Shown: positions 31,250-40,264 of the stretch, piece after piece
Numbering within the stretch: position 1 is the stretch's first letter
Layout of the letters: the number at the start of each line of letters is the position of its first letter
Source of the DNA: Streptomyces sp. TLI_171
GTDB taxonomy: Bacteria > Actinomycetota > Actinomycetes > Streptomycetales > Streptomycetaceae
Length of the DNA: 64,000 nt
Assembly: GCF_003610255.1 (NCBI RefSeq)
Contig: NZ_RAPS01000001.1
Coordinates: 3,100,001 to 3,164,000 of the forward strand
Direction of reading: 5' to 3'
Made by a program: the position numbers and the translations under genes
The notes under the pieces: generated by a model
Databases searched by the model: none
The model's input: only the letters and a program-made list of their open reading frames with translations
What the model was told of the DNA's origin: nothing

Positions 31250-31618
31250 TCAGCCTTCGGCGACGACCACGGCCGAGGCGACGCCCGCGTCATGACTGAG
31301 CGACACGTGCCAGGACGTCACCCCGAGGGCGGCGGCGCGGGCTTCGACGGTGCCGGTGATGTGCAGGACGGGGCGGCCGGACTCCTCGACCTGGACCTCG
31401 GCGTCCTCCCAGCGCAGCCCGGGGGGCGCGCCGAGGGCCTTGGCGACGGCCTCCTTGGCGGCGAACCGGGCGGCCAGCGAGGCGGTGCCCCGGCGCTTGC
31501 CGGACGGGAGGGTCAACTCGGCGGCGGTGAAGAGCCGTTCGGCGAGGCCGGGGGTGCGTTCCAGGGACTCCTCGAACCGCCCGATGTCCGCCACGTCGAT
31601 GCCGACCCCGATGATCAC
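31250..31618 (-). CDS. acpS: Holo-[acyl-carrier-protein] synthase
   Basis: AcpS attaches 4'-phosphopantetheine from CoA to acyl carrier protein. The 122-residue protein shows the two family motifs: [12 protein letters not shown] with the metal-binding Asp, and [12 protein letters not shown] (about 52-63). The ending [20 protein letters not shown] is also typical. The start is GTG at 31616-31618. The gene is downstream of glmS, from which a strong terminator hairpin separates it, and upstream of nnr. Confidence 0.95.
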   Translation of the reverse strand: MIIGVGIDVADIGRFEESLERTPGLAERLFTAAELTLPSGKRRGTASLAARFAAKEAVAKALGAPPGLRWEDAEVQVEESGRPVLHITGTVEARAAALGVTSWHVSLSHDAGVASAVVVAEG

Positions 31619-31630
31619 CCGATCGCTCCC

Positions 31631-31673
31631 TCGTCCATGCCTGCGCGGCGGTTGCCGCCGCAGGCATGGACGA
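31631..31673 (-). terminator. Terminator between glmS and acpS
   Basis: A perfect 15-bp stem (31631-31645 with 31659-31673, arm TCGTCCATGCCTGCG) with a 13-base loop lies just past the glmS stop at 31682. It ends the glmS transcript and leaves acpS with only about 12 bases upstream, so acpS probably depends on read-through or a promoter inside glmS. Confidence 0.75.
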
Positions 31674-31681
31674 TACGCGGG

Positions 31682-33538
31682 CTACTCGACGGTGACGGAC
31701 TTGGCGAGGTTGCGCGGCTGGTCGACCTCGTGGCCCTTGGCGGTGGCCAGCTCGCAGGCGAACACCTGGAGCGGGACGGTGGACACCAGGGGCTGCAGCA
31801 GGGTCGGGGTGACCGGGATGCGGATCAGGTGGTCGGCGTAGGGGACGACGGCCTCGTCGCCCTCCTCGGCGATCACGATGGTCCGGGCGCCGCGGGCCCG
31901 GATCTCCTGGATGTTGGAGACGATCTTGTCGTGCAGGATCGAGCGGCCGCGCGGCGAGGGCACCACCACGACCACCGGCAGGCCCTCCTCGATCAGCGCG
32001 ATCGGGCCGTGCTTGAGCTCGCCGGCGGCGAAGCCCTCGGCGTGCATGTAGGCGAGCTCCTTGAGCTTGAGCGCGCCTTCCAGGGCGACGGGGTAGCCGA
32101 CGTGCCGGCCGAGGAACAGCACCGAGCGGGCGTCGGCCAGCGAGCGGGCCAGCTCGCGGACCGGCTCCATGGTGCCGAGCACCTGCTCGACCTGCCGGGG
32201 GGCGTCGCCGAGCTCGCGGATCACCGAGGAGATCTCGTCGCCCCACTTGGTGCCGCGGACCTGGCCCAGGTAGAGGGCGACCAGGTAGCAGGCGACCAGC
32301 TGGGTCAGGAACGCCTTGGTGGAGGCGACCGCGACCTCGGGCCCGGCGTGGGTGTAGAGCACCGCGTCGGACTCGCGCGGGATGGTCGAGCCGTTGGTGT
32401 TGCAGATCGCCAGCACCTTGGCGCCCTGCTCGCGGGCGTGCCGCAGCGCCATCAGGGTGTCCATGGTCTCGCCGGACTGCGAGATGGCGACGACCAGGGT
32501 GCGGTCGTCCATGATCGGGTCGCGGTAGCGGAACTCGCTGGCCACCTCGACCTCGCAGGGGACGCGGGTCCAGTGCTCGATCGCGTACTTGGCGATCATG
32601 CCGGCGTGGAACGCGGTTCCGCAGGCGACGATCACCACCTTGTCGACCTCGCGCAGCACCTGGTCGGGGATGCGCAGCTCGTCGAGGGTGAGCCGGCCGT
32701 CGGTGCCGATCCGGCCGAGCAGGGTGTCGGCGACGGCCTTCGGCTGCTCGGCGATCTCCTTGAGCATGAAGTAGTCGTAGCCGCCCTTCTCGGCGGCGGA
32801 GGCGTCCCAGTCCACGTGGTACTCGCGGACCTCGGCGGGCGTGCCGTCGAAGTTCGTCACCGTCACGCCCTCGGGGCGCAGCTCGACGACCTGGTCCTGG
32901 CCGAGCTCGATCGCCTCACGGGTGTGCGCGATGAACGCGGCGACGTCGGAGGCGAGGAAGTTCTCGCCCTCGCCGACGCCGACCACCAGGGGGGAGTTGC
33001 GGCGGGCGCCGACCACCGTGCCGGGGGCGTCGGCGTGCACCGCGACCAGGGTGAACGCGCCGTCCAGCTGGCGGCAGACCAGGCGCATGGCCTCGGCGAG
33101 GTCGCCGTCGTAGGCCTCGGAGAGCAGGTGCGCGACCACCTCGGTGTCGGTCTCGGAGCGGAGGGTGTGGCCCCGGTCGGCGAGGTCGGCGCGCAGCCGG
33201 GCGAAGTTCTCGATGATGCCGTTGTGGACCACCGCGACCTTGCGGTGGTCGTCCAGGTGGGGGTGGGCGTTGGCGTCGGTGGGGCCGCCGTGGGTGGCCC
33301 ACCGGGTGTGCCCGATGCCCGTGGTGCCGGCCGGCAGAGGGGTTTCGGCCAGCGACTTCTCCAGGTTGACGAGCTTTCCGGCCCGCTTGTCGGTCGCCAG
33401 GAGCCACTGCCCGGGGGCTCCTTCGGTCTGCACTGCCACGCCGGCCGAGTCGTACCCGCGGTACTCCAGCCTTCGCAGACCTGCGATCACCACGTCGAGG
33501 GCCGATTGTGGCCCGGTATATCCAACAATTCCGCACAT
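31682..33538 (-). CDS. glmS: Glutamine-fructose-6-phosphate aminotransferase (isomerising)
   Basis: GlmS makes glucosamine-6-phosphate, the entry to amino-sugar and peptidoglycan precursors. The 618-residue protein has the N-terminal amidotransferase domain starting MCGIVGY, where Cys2 becomes the nucleophile after Met removal, and two SIS isomerase domains (around 290-430 and 460-600), ending in LAKSVTVE. The start must therefore be ATG at 33536-33538, although an in-frame ATG four codons earlier exists. Two copies of ATGTGCGCC (33537-33545 and 33551-33559) overlap the start. glmM, the next enzyme, is 8 kb away. The divergent neighbour is coaA, 99 bases off. Confidence 0.97.
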   Translation of the reverse strand: MCGIVGYTGPQSALDVVIAGLRRLEYRGYDSAGVAVQTEGAPGQWLLATDKRAGKLVNLEKSLAETPLPAGTTGIGHTRWATHGGPTDANAHPHLDDHRKVAVVHNGIIENFARLRADLADRGHTLRSETDTEVVAHLLSEAYDGDLAEAMRLVCRQLDGAFTLVAVHADAPGTVVGARRNSPLVVGVGEGENFLASDVAAFIAHTREAIELGQDQVVELRPEGVTVTNFDGTPAEVREYHVDWDASAAEKGGYDYFMLKEIAEQPKAVADTLLGRIGTDGRLTLDELRIPDQVLREVDKVVIVACGTAFHAGMIAKYAIEHWTRVPCEVEVASEFRYRDPIMDDRTLVVAISQSGETMDTLMALRHAREQGAKVLAICNTNGSTIPRESDAVLYTHAGPEVAVASTKAFLTQLVACYLVALYLGQVRGTKWGDEISSVIRELGDAPRQVEQVLGTMEPVRELARSLADARSVLFLGRHVGYPVALEGALKLKELAYMHAEGFAAGELKHGPIALIEEGLPVVVVVPSPRGRSILHDKIVSNIQEIRARGARTIVIAEEGDEAVVPYADHLIRIPVTPTLLQPLVSTVPLQVFACELATAKGHEVDQPRNLAKSVTVE

Positions 33539-33637
33539 GTGCGCCAGCATATGTGCGCCTGTTCGGGCCCCGGCGGATCGGCTGACCACACCGGGTGACC
33601 GACACCACAACACCCGGGCGCCCGCAGACGGCTCACA

Positions 33638-34630
33638 ATGGACCCTGTGCTGACCGAACTCTGTACGAGGGGCGCGACCCCGGCGCCCACCCCCTCCCCG
33701 TACGTGGATCTGGACCGCGCCGAGTGGAGCGCGCTGCGCGAGCGCACCCCGCTGCCGCTGACCGCCGACGAGGTCGAGCGCCTGCGCGGCCTCGGCACCG
33801 CGCTGGACCTCGACGAGGTCCGGGACGTCTACCTGCCGCTGTCCCGGCTGCTGAACCTGTACGTGCACGCCACCCACGAGCTGCGCGGAGCGATCGGGAG
33901 CTTCCTCGACACGCCCGACACCGAGCGGGTGCGCACCCCGTTCATCATCGGCGTGGCCGGCTCGGTCGCGGTCGGCAAGTCCACCACCGCCCGCCTGCTG
34001 CAGGCGCTGCTGGCCCGCTGGCCCGAGCACCCGCGGGTCGAGCTGGTCACCACCGACGGCTTCCTGCTGCCCAACGCGGAGCTGCGCCGGCGCGGCCTGA
34101 TGGCCCGCAAGGGCTTCCCGGAGTCGTACGACCGCCGGGCGCTGATGCGCTTCGTCGCGGACGTGAAGGCCGGCAAGGAGCGGGTCACCGCCCCGGTGTA
34201 CTCGCACCTGGTGTACGACATCGTGCCGGACCGGCAGCTGGTGGTGGAGCGCCCGGACATCCTGATCGTCGAGGGCCTGAACGTGCTGCAGCCCGCGCTG
34301 CCCGGCACCGACGGCCGGACCAGGATGGCGGTCGCCGACTACTTCGACTTCTCCATCTACGTGGACGCCCGCACCGACGACATCGAGAGCTGGTACCTGG
34401 ACCGGTTCCGCAAGCTGCGGGAGACCGCCTTCCAGGACCCGAACTCCTACTTCCGGCGCTTCACCGAGGTGCCCGAGGAGGAGGCGATGGACTACGGCCG
34501 CCAGGTCTGGCGCACCATCAACAAGCCGAACCTGCTGGAGAACGTCCTGCCGACCCGCGGCCGGGCCACCCTGATCCTGCAGAAGGGCGGCGACCACAAG
34601 GTCCGCCGGGCGCTGCTGCGCAAGCTCTGA
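33638..34630 (+). CDS. coaA: Type I pantothenate kinase
   Basis: CoaA phosphorylates pantothenate, the controlling first step of CoA synthesis. The 330-residue protein has the type I motifs: P-loop [12 protein letters not shown], the TTDGFLLPN strand with the catalytic Asp, [13 protein letters not shown], and the conserved RF(R)K(L)R and Y-F-R-x-F segments near the end. The feedback-sensing region for CoA is intact as far as can be judged. ATG at 33638. It is divergent from glmS and followed, after 239 bases without a gene, by the glycosyltransferase gene. Confidence 0.95.
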   Translation: MDPVLTELCTRGATPAPTPSPYVDLDRAEWSALRERTPLPLTADEVERLRGLGTALDLDEVRDVYLPLSRLLNLYVHATHELRGAIGSFLDTPDTERVRTPFIIGVAGSVAVGKSTTARLLQALLARWPEHPRVELVTTDGFLLPNAELRRRGLMARKGFPESYDRRALMRFVADVKAGKERVTAPVYSHLVYDIVPDRQLVVERPDILIVEGLNVLQPALPGTDGRTRMAVADYFDFSIYVDARTDDIESWYLDRFRKLRETAFQDPNSYFRRFTEVPEEEAMDYGRQVWRTINKPNLLENVLPTRGRATLILQKGGDHKVRRALLRKL

Positions 34631-34869
34631 CCGCGCGTCAGCCCTCACGACTGCTCCACGACTCCGGAACAGGTGGCACACGATCGGGTGGTCCGCGCCG
34701 GGTCTGACCCGCCGTCGGCATCACGGCTTGGTCCCGATTGGCGTGATGCCCGCCACCGCGACGCCCGGTATGCCCGCTTTCGAGCAGATTCACACTTTGC
34801 CCGGCCGTCTATCATCAGGACGGCCTATTCCCAGGTGTGTGAACAGCCGATCGAGACGGTCCGGGGGCC

Positions 34870-36189
34870 ATGCTCGCTTTCCTGCTCCAGCTCCGCCAGT
34901 GGTGGACTGTCGGCACCATCTACCCTTTTGCCGTCTTCATGACCGGCGTCTGGGTGCTCTGGTTCGTCAGGCTCGGCCTGGCCCGCCGTTACAAGCCGTG
35001 GAAGCGGCCCTACCAGGTGACCACCTCCGTGATCATCCCGGTCGTGGACGAGCCGCCGGACCTCTTCTACTCGGTGCTGGACCGGATCATCGACCAGCAG
35101 CCCACCGAGATGGTCGTGGTCATCAACGGACGCCGCAACGAGGCGCTGGAGCAGGTCTGCGACCAGCTCGGCGTGTACTGGCTGTGGACCGAGATCCCGG
35201 GCAAGCGCAACGCCCTCAAGGTCGGGCTGGACGCCTGCACCGGGGAGATCGCCGTGCTCGTCGACTCCGACACCGTGTGGACCCCCACCACCCTCCCCGA
35301 ACTGGTCAAGCCGTTCCGGGACGAGAAGGTCGGCGGGGTGACCACCCGTCAGCGGATCCTCGACCCCGGGCGGTCGGTGCTCACCCGCTGGGCCGACTGG
35401 CTGGAGAGCGTCCGCTGCCAGTACTCGCTGCCCGCGATGAGCGTGCTCGGCACCGTCGGCTGCCTGCCCGGCCGGACCATCGCCTTCCGCCGGAAGATCC
35501 TGCTGGAGTGCATGGACGACTTCCTGTCGGAGAAGTTCCTCGGGGTCTTCCTGGAGGTCAGCGACGACCGGACGCTGACCAACTACACGCTCAAGCAGGG
35601 CTACCGCACCGTCTACCAGTCCACCTCGCTGGTCTACACGGACGCACCGCTGCACCTGCGCAAGCTCACCAAGCAGCAGTACCGCTGGGCCCGCGGCTCG
35701 CAGTACAACACGCTGCGGATGCTGCCGTGGATGCTGCGCCGGGCCAAGATGCTCGCCCTGTTCTACGTGGTGGACATCCTGGTGCCGTTCGTCCTGCTCG
35801 GCTCCTTCGCCTCCTGGGGCACGGCGCTGTGGCACCGCACCGGCCCCAGCCTGTACATGGAGCTGCCGCTGCCGGCCGTCCACTGGAAGGCCATCACCAC
35901 GATCCTGGTGCTCGCCGCGGTGATGTCGCTGCTGTCGATCGCCGTCCGGTTCGGCCGTCACTTCGCCTACCGGGCGCGGGACCTGGTCTTCCTCCCGGTG
36001 TTCATGGTGATCAACACTTTCGTCCTGCTGCCGGTCCGGCTGCTGGGCTTCTTCCGGATGGGTCACAACGCCTCCTGGGGCACCCGCAAGGACGGCTTCG
36101 CGGGTGAGCGGGCGCGCAGCGTCAAGGTGGTCATCCCCTATCTGCTGGGCAGCGCCCTGCTGTTCGGGTCGGTGATGATCAGTGTCTGA
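34870..36189 (+). CDS. Processive family 2 membrane glycosyltransferase
   Basis: The 439-residue protein has one N-terminal membrane helix (about 13-34), a cytosolic GT2 catalytic domain and three to four C-terminal helices. The motifs of processive beta-glycan synthases are present: VDSDT (Asp132, 134), the third Asp in SDDRTLT (232-233), and QQYRW (269-273, QxxRW). Cellulose, chitin, hyaluronan and mannan synthases share this plan, so the product is probably a beta-linked polysaccharide pushed through the membrane; sugar identity cannot be read. GGGGG precedes ATG at 34870. The stop overlaps the start of the GH26 gene by eight bases, so the two are translationally coupled. Confidence 0.85.
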   Translation: MLAFLLQLRQWWTVGTIYPFAVFMTGVWVLWFVRLGLARRYKPWKRPYQVTTSVIIPVVDEPPDLFYSVLDRIIDQQPTEMVVVINGRRNEALEQVCDQLGVYWLWTEIPGKRNALKVGLDACTGEIAVLVDSDTVWTPTTLPELVKPFRDEKVGGVTTRQRILDPGRSVLTRWADWLESVRCQYSLPAMSVLGTVGCLPGRTIAFRRKILLECMDDFLSEKFLGVFLEVSDDRTLTNYTLKQGYRTVYQSTSLVYTDAPLHLRKLTKQQYRWARGSQYNTLRMLPWMLRRAKMLALFYVVDILVPFVLLGSFASWGTALWHRTGPSLYMELPLPAVHWKAITTILVLAAVMSLLSIAVRFGRHFAYRARDLVFLPVFMVINTFVLLPVRLLGFFRMGHNASWGTRKDGFAGERARSVKVVIPYLLGSALLFGSVMISV

Positions 36190-37348
36190 GACGACGACCA
36201 TGGAGACCTCCGCCGCTCCCCAGGCCGCCGCCACCCGGCGCCGCAAGAAGATCCACTGGTGGTCGCGCGGCAGCGGCATCCGGCTGCGGATCTGGATGAC
36301 CGTCAACGTGGTGCTGCTGGGCGCCCTCTGCTGGGGCGTCATGGCGGCCCTGGAACTGGACAGCAAGGGCCCCCGCTACGCCGGTCTGGGCCGCCCGGCC
36401 GGCGCGCCCGGGATCGACCAGCTGATCCACCCGGCGCCGCCGCCGGTGCCCGACAAGTCGATCTTCGGCACGCCGAACGGCAAGTACTTCGGCGTGGCGA
36501 CCCCCGAGGCGCCGTGGTCCTCCGGCGAGGTCGACTCGATCGCCGACAAGGCCGGCGTCCGGCCCACCATGACCGAGTACTTCGTGCGCTGGACCGCCGA
36601 CTTCGACCCGAAGGGCGTCGCCCGGGCCTACGAGCACGGCACCCTGCCGGTGATCTCCTGGGAGCCCTGGGACGGCGAGGAGGCCGGGCACACCGAGCAG
36701 CCCGCCTTCGCCCTCTCGACGATCGTCTCCGGCGCGCACGACGACTACATCCGGCGCTTCGCCCAGGGCGTCGCCGCCCAGAAGTGGCCGGTGGCGATCC
36801 GCTTCGCGCACGAGATGAACGGCATCTGGTACCCGTGGTCCGAGGGCAAGAACGGCAACCACAAGGGTGAGTACGTCCAGGCCTGGAAGCACGTCCACGA
36901 CGTGTTCACCCAGGCCGGGGCGACCAACGTGATCTGGGTGTGGAGCGCGAACATCATCCGGCCGGTGCCGGGCACCGACCTGGCCGCGCTCTACCCCGGC
37001 GACGACTACGTGGACTGGGTCGGCCTGACCGGCTACGGCACCAAGGACGAGGAGAGCGCCACCGACACCTTCGGCCCCACGCTCGACATCCTGCGCCGGA
37101 TCACCCACAAGCCGGTGCTGATCACCGAGACCGGCCGCGAGCCCAGCACCGCGCTCAAGGCGAAGTGGACCACCGATTTCTTCGGCTGGCTGAACCGGCA
37201 GGCGGACGTGCTCGGCTTCATCTGGTTCGAACGCGACCGGGACCAGGGCGGCAAGGCCGACTGGCGGTTCGACGAGACCCCCGAGTCCCAGCGCGCGTTC
37301 GCCGACGGCATCGCCACCGTCAAGCTCGCCGACGGACTCGGGGGCTGA
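36182..37348 (+). CDS. Membrane-anchored glycoside hydrolase family 26 protein
   Basis: The 388-residue protein has a basic N-terminus, one membrane helix (about 37-57) and an extracytoplasmic GH26 domain. The acid/base lies in RFAHEMNGIWYPW (Glu211) and the nucleophile in PVLITETGRE (Glu316), with the surrounding WVWSAN and DYVDWVGLTGYG strands. Family members cleave beta-1,4-mannan, beta-1,3-xylan or mixed-linkage glucan. The start GTG at 36182 lies inside the end of the GT2 gene, so synthase and hydrolase are made together. This is reminiscent of cellulose synthase paired with an endoglucanase. A second paralogue is encoded at 39044-40264. Confidence 0.83.
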   Translation: MSETTTMETSAAPQAAATRRRKKIHWWSRGSGIRLRIWMTVNVVLLGALCWGVMAALELDSKGPRYAGLGRPAGAPGIDQLIHPAPPPVPDKSIFGTPNGKYFGVATPEAPWSSGEVDSIADKAGVRPTMTEYFVRWTADFDPKGVARAYEHGTLPVISWEPWDGEEAGHTEQPAFALSTIVSGAHDDYIRRFAQGVAAQKWPVAIRFAHEMNGIWYPWSEGKNGNHKGEYVQAWKHVHDVFTQAGATNVIWVWSANIIRPVPGTDLAALYPGDDYVDWVGLTGYGTKDEESATDTFGPTLDILRRITHKPVLITETGREPSTALKAKWTTDFFGWLNRQADVLGFIWFERDRDQGGKADWRFDETPESQRAFADGIATVKLADGLGG

Positions 37349-37355
37349 GCGCCCG

Positions 37356-38948
37356 TCAGCCCTGCTGGGCGGCGGGCCGGTAGACCCAGACCGTGTAGTG
37401 CAGGTCGCCGAGGTTGGTGGGCAGGTCGGCGACCTGCTGGTAGTCCTTGTTCGCCCGCAGCGCCGCGATGATCCGGGCGTCCAGGTCCTTGGTGGTCTTG
37501 TTGTCCAGCACCACCAGGTCGAACTTGTGCGCGGCGATGGCCTTCTCGTAGGCGGGCGCACCGGTGTAGGTCTTCTTGTCCTTCGGGTCCTTGTACGAGT
37601 AGGCCCACGTGCTGACCCACTGCGTGCCGTCCGTCTCGTGGCGCAGGTAGTACCGCGGCACCGGCGAGTTCTCCGCCAGGTACAGGCCCTTCCCGTCGAC
37701 GTACGGCCGGATCGTGTCGACCATCCGGCCGGCGTCCGCCCACCCGCGCAGGTACAGCCGGTCGGTCTCCGGCAGGCCCGCCGCCAGGGTGCCGGCCAGC
37801 GCGGCGGTGATCAGCACCGGCTGCCAGATCCGGCGCCCGCCCGCGGACAGCAGCCAGGCCAGGAAGTAGCCCGCCAGCAGGCTCGCGAACCAGGCGCCGA
37901 AGGTGACGTGCTTGTGCAGCGAGACGGTCAGGTTGATCCGGGACTGGTTGACCGGCGCCAGCAGCGCCGCGAGCAGCAGCACCGCACCGATCTCGCGGCT
38001 CGCCCAGGACGCGCCGCGCACGCACAGCAGCACCAGCCCGGCCACCGCCAGCAGCCAGACCGGGCCGATCCAGTCCCAGGACTCGCCGAAGATGAACGCC
38101 GCCGAGTCGTGCCCGGTGGTCCGGGACAGCGTGGTGCTCTCGATGCCGTCCCACAGCCGCTCCCCGCCCGCCAGGATCCCCAGGCCCAGCAGAGCGCCCG
38201 CGACCGCGGTGACGAACACGCCGCGCAGCAGCGCCGCCCCGAACCTCAGCCGCGGCATCGCGCACAGCACCGCCAGCGCCACCACCGCCGGACTCCACAG
38301 CGCCGACGCGTACTTGACGGCGTCCGCCAGCGCCACCGCGAGTCCGGAGGCCGCCAGCAGGCCCCAGCGGCCCTCGGCCCTGATCGCCAGGTAGCCGGCG
38401 AGCGCGGTCAGCAGCACCGCCATCGGGTCGTAGGTGGAGAACGCCGCCAGGAACTGGGTGGGCGTCAGCACCACGAACACCAGCGCGGCCAGCGCCCCCG
38501 CCGTCCGCCCGTACAGCCGGGACGCGGCGAGGTAGCCGAGCACGGTGGCGCCCATCATGCAGGCCAGGCCGAGCAGTCGGGCGGCGGCCACCCCGCCGAT
38601 GGTGTCGGCGGCCGCGCCGACCGGCGGGTACAGCTGCGGCGCGCCCGAGAAGTACCCCGCGTAGTTGGCCAGGTCCGTGCCGTGCACCCAGCTGGAGACC
38701 ACGTCGTGCCCGGCGAACAGGTACAGCGCCTCGTCCGTGAACGCCGTCCGGGTCCAGATCAGCCGGAGCGCGAACCCCGCCTGGACGGCCAGGGCCAGCA
38801 GCAGGAACCAGACGGGCAGCGCCAGCCCGAGCAGCCGGCGCTCGGCCGGCCCGGCGCGGCGCCCGCGCCGGGCCGGGGCCTGCCCCGCCCTCGGCTCGGG
38901 TATGGCGGTAGGAGCCCCCTCGGTGTGAGGAGAGACGGCCCAGGACAC
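37356..38948 (-). CDS. GT-C fold polytopic glycosyltransferase
   Basis: The 530-residue protein has about eleven membrane helices and the first-loop acidic motif FTDEALYL, as in the PMT/ArnT-like GT-C families that use lipid-linked sugars and act on the outer face. After the helices there is a roughly 100-residue C-terminal extracytoplasmic domain (from about 425) ending in DLHYTVWVYRPA. It ends seven bases from the convergent GH26 gene. The GTG start at 38948 is preceded by GAGGAGAGAC. A role in decorating or extending the glycan made by the neighbouring GT2 protein is inferred from context only. Confidence 0.78.
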   Translation of the reverse strand: MSWAVSPHTEGAPTAIPEPRAGQAPARRGRRAGPAERRLLGLALPVWFLLLALAVQAGFALRLIWTRTAFTDEALYLFAGHDVVSSWVHGTDLANYAGYFSGAPQLYPPVGAAADTIGGVAAARLLGLACMMGATVLGYLAASRLYGRTAGALAALVFVVLTPTQFLAAFSTYDPMAVLLTALAGYLAIRAEGRWGLLAASGLAVALADAVKYASALWSPAVVALAVLCAMPRLRFGAALLRGVFVTAVAGALLGLGILAGGERLWDGIESTTLSRTTGHDSAAFIFGESWDWIGPVWLLAVAGLVLLCVRGASWASREIGAVLLLAALLAPVNQSRINLTVSLHKHVTFGAWFASLLAGYFLAWLLSAGGRRIWQPVLITAALAGTLAAGLPETDRLYLRGWADAGRMVDTIRPYVDGKGLYLAENSPVPRYYLRHETDGTQWVSTWAYSYKDPKDKKTYTGAPAYEKAIAAHKFDLVVLDNKTTKDLDARIIAALRANKDYQQVADLPTNLGDLHYTVWVYRPAAQQG

Positions 38949-39043
38949 GGTTGGCTCCCGCGGAGATTCAGTGAAAGCGACCGGCCGGGCCGCACGAACG
39001 CGCCATTATTTCGGGCCGTTCGCATCCGGCACAAGACACGTCG

Positions 39044-40264
39044 TCAGTGCAGCGGCCAGGACACCAGCACGTGCGAGGCGAGTCCCCGGCGGAACGCCTC
39101 CTGGGTTCCCGGCGAGGTGGTGAACCGCCAGTCGTAGCGCCCGCCTTCGGTGTCCGAGAACTGGAACCAGACGAAGCCGACCACCCGCGGATGGTCCATC
39201 AGCCAGGAGAAGAAGTCCTGGGTCCACAGCGCCTTTGCGTTGGTCGGACGCGAGCCCGCCTCGCCGATGAAGATCGGCTTGTCCGAAAGGTCCGTCAGCT
39301 CGTCGTAGGTGTCGTCCAGCAGGGGCCCCACCGACTCGGCATCGTCACTGCTGTAGGCCTCCGTCCCCATCCAGTCCACGTAGTCGTCGCCCGGGTAGAA
39401 CCGGGACAGCGGCGGCTTGTCCGCGCTCTGGGTGTCCGGGCACCACAGCCAGATGACGTTGCTGACCCCCTGGCCCTTGAACACGTCGTGGACGTGCCGC
39501 CAGGCCGCGACGTAGTCGCCCTGCCGGTTGCCGTTGCGCTGCTCGGACCACGGGTACCAGGTCTCGTTCATCTCGTGCGCGAACCGCAGCACCACCGGGC
39601 CCTTGGCCTGCTTCACGGCCTGCGCGAACCGCTTCAGGTACGCGTCGTGAGCCCCGGAGGTGATCCGCGACAGCCGATACTCGGGCTGGTCCACGGCCTT
39701 GTCACCGCCCGCCCACGGCTCCCAGGTGATCAGCGGCATCGCGCCCAGCTGGTAGGAAGCCTCGAACGCCTCCTGCTCGAAGTCCTGGTTCCACTTCAGG
39801 AAGTACTCCTGAACCGTCGGGTGCTCCCCGGCGGCCTCGGTGACCTGCTGGGTCCGCGACGCGCTCGGGGCCTCGGGCGTGGCGATCCCGAACAGCACCC
39901 CGGGCGGGTGGAGCAGCCGTTCCTTCGTCGCCTCGGTGCCGACCTCGTCCGCCGGGTCCGGCGGCAGCGCAGCCCCGTCGGCGTCCCCGGCCGGGGACGC
40001 CGCCACCGTCCGGGCCGGCTGCGACCCGGCCCCGCCGTCCAGCTCCACCGCGAAGCAGCCCAGCACCAGGGCGGTCACCAGCCCGACCCGCAGGGCCGGC
40101 GGCAGCACCTGCCAGAGCCGTGCCAGCACCGGGCCGAGCGCCGCCGCCAGCCGCTCGACCAGCGCGGCGACCTTCGTCACCGGCCGGTCGAGCCGCGGCG
40201 CCACATCCTCGCGTATCCGCTCGCCCAGCGGGCCCAGCCTGTCCTTCAGCCGCTCAGCCGGCAT
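39044..40264 (-). CDS. Second membrane-anchored glycoside hydrolase family 26 protein
   Basis: The roughly 406-residue protein has a long basic N-terminal cytosolic part with amphipathic helices, one membrane helix (about 77-95), a linker and a GH26 domain. It has the same motifs as its neighbour: RFAHEMNETWYPW with the acid/base Glu and KPIFIGEAGSRP with the nucleophile Glu. The two GH26 domains are clearly paralogous (TPEAP, SWEPW/TWEPW, SGAHD.Y..RFAQ). ATG at 40262-40264 overlaps the upstream gene by 11 bases; GTG at 40285 is possible. A shared substrate with the other GH26 protein is likely but unproven. Confidence 0.8.
   Translation of the reverse strand: MPAERLKDRLGPLGERIREDVAPRLDRPVTKVAALVERLAAALGPVLARLWQVLPPALRVGLVTALVLGCFAVELDGGAGSQPARTVAASPAGDADGAALPPDPADEVGTEATKERLLHPPGVLFGIATPEAPSASRTQQVTEAAGEHPTVQEYFLKWNQDFEQEAFEASYQLGAMPLITWEPWAGGDKAVDQPEYRLSRITSGAHDAYLKRFAQAVKQAKGPVVLRFAHEMNETWYPWSEQRNGNRQGDYVAAWRHVHDVFKGQGVSNVIWLWCPDTQSADKPPLSRFYPGDDYVDWMGTEAYSSDDAESVGPLLDDTYDELTDLSDKPIFIGEAGSRPTNAKALWTQDFFSWLMDHPRVVGFVWFQFSDTEGGRYDWRFTTSPGTQEAFRRGLASHVLVSWPLH

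Noticed and set aside
33539..33637. DasR operator or glmS ribozyme in the glmS-coaA gap
   Set aside because: No ACTGGTCTAGACCAGT-like palindrome is present, and the 99-base gap is too short for the ribozyme fold.
33539..34681. Extended glmS reading frame into the coaA gene
   Set aside because: GlmS needs Cys right after the initiator Met. The extension is the antisense of coaA.
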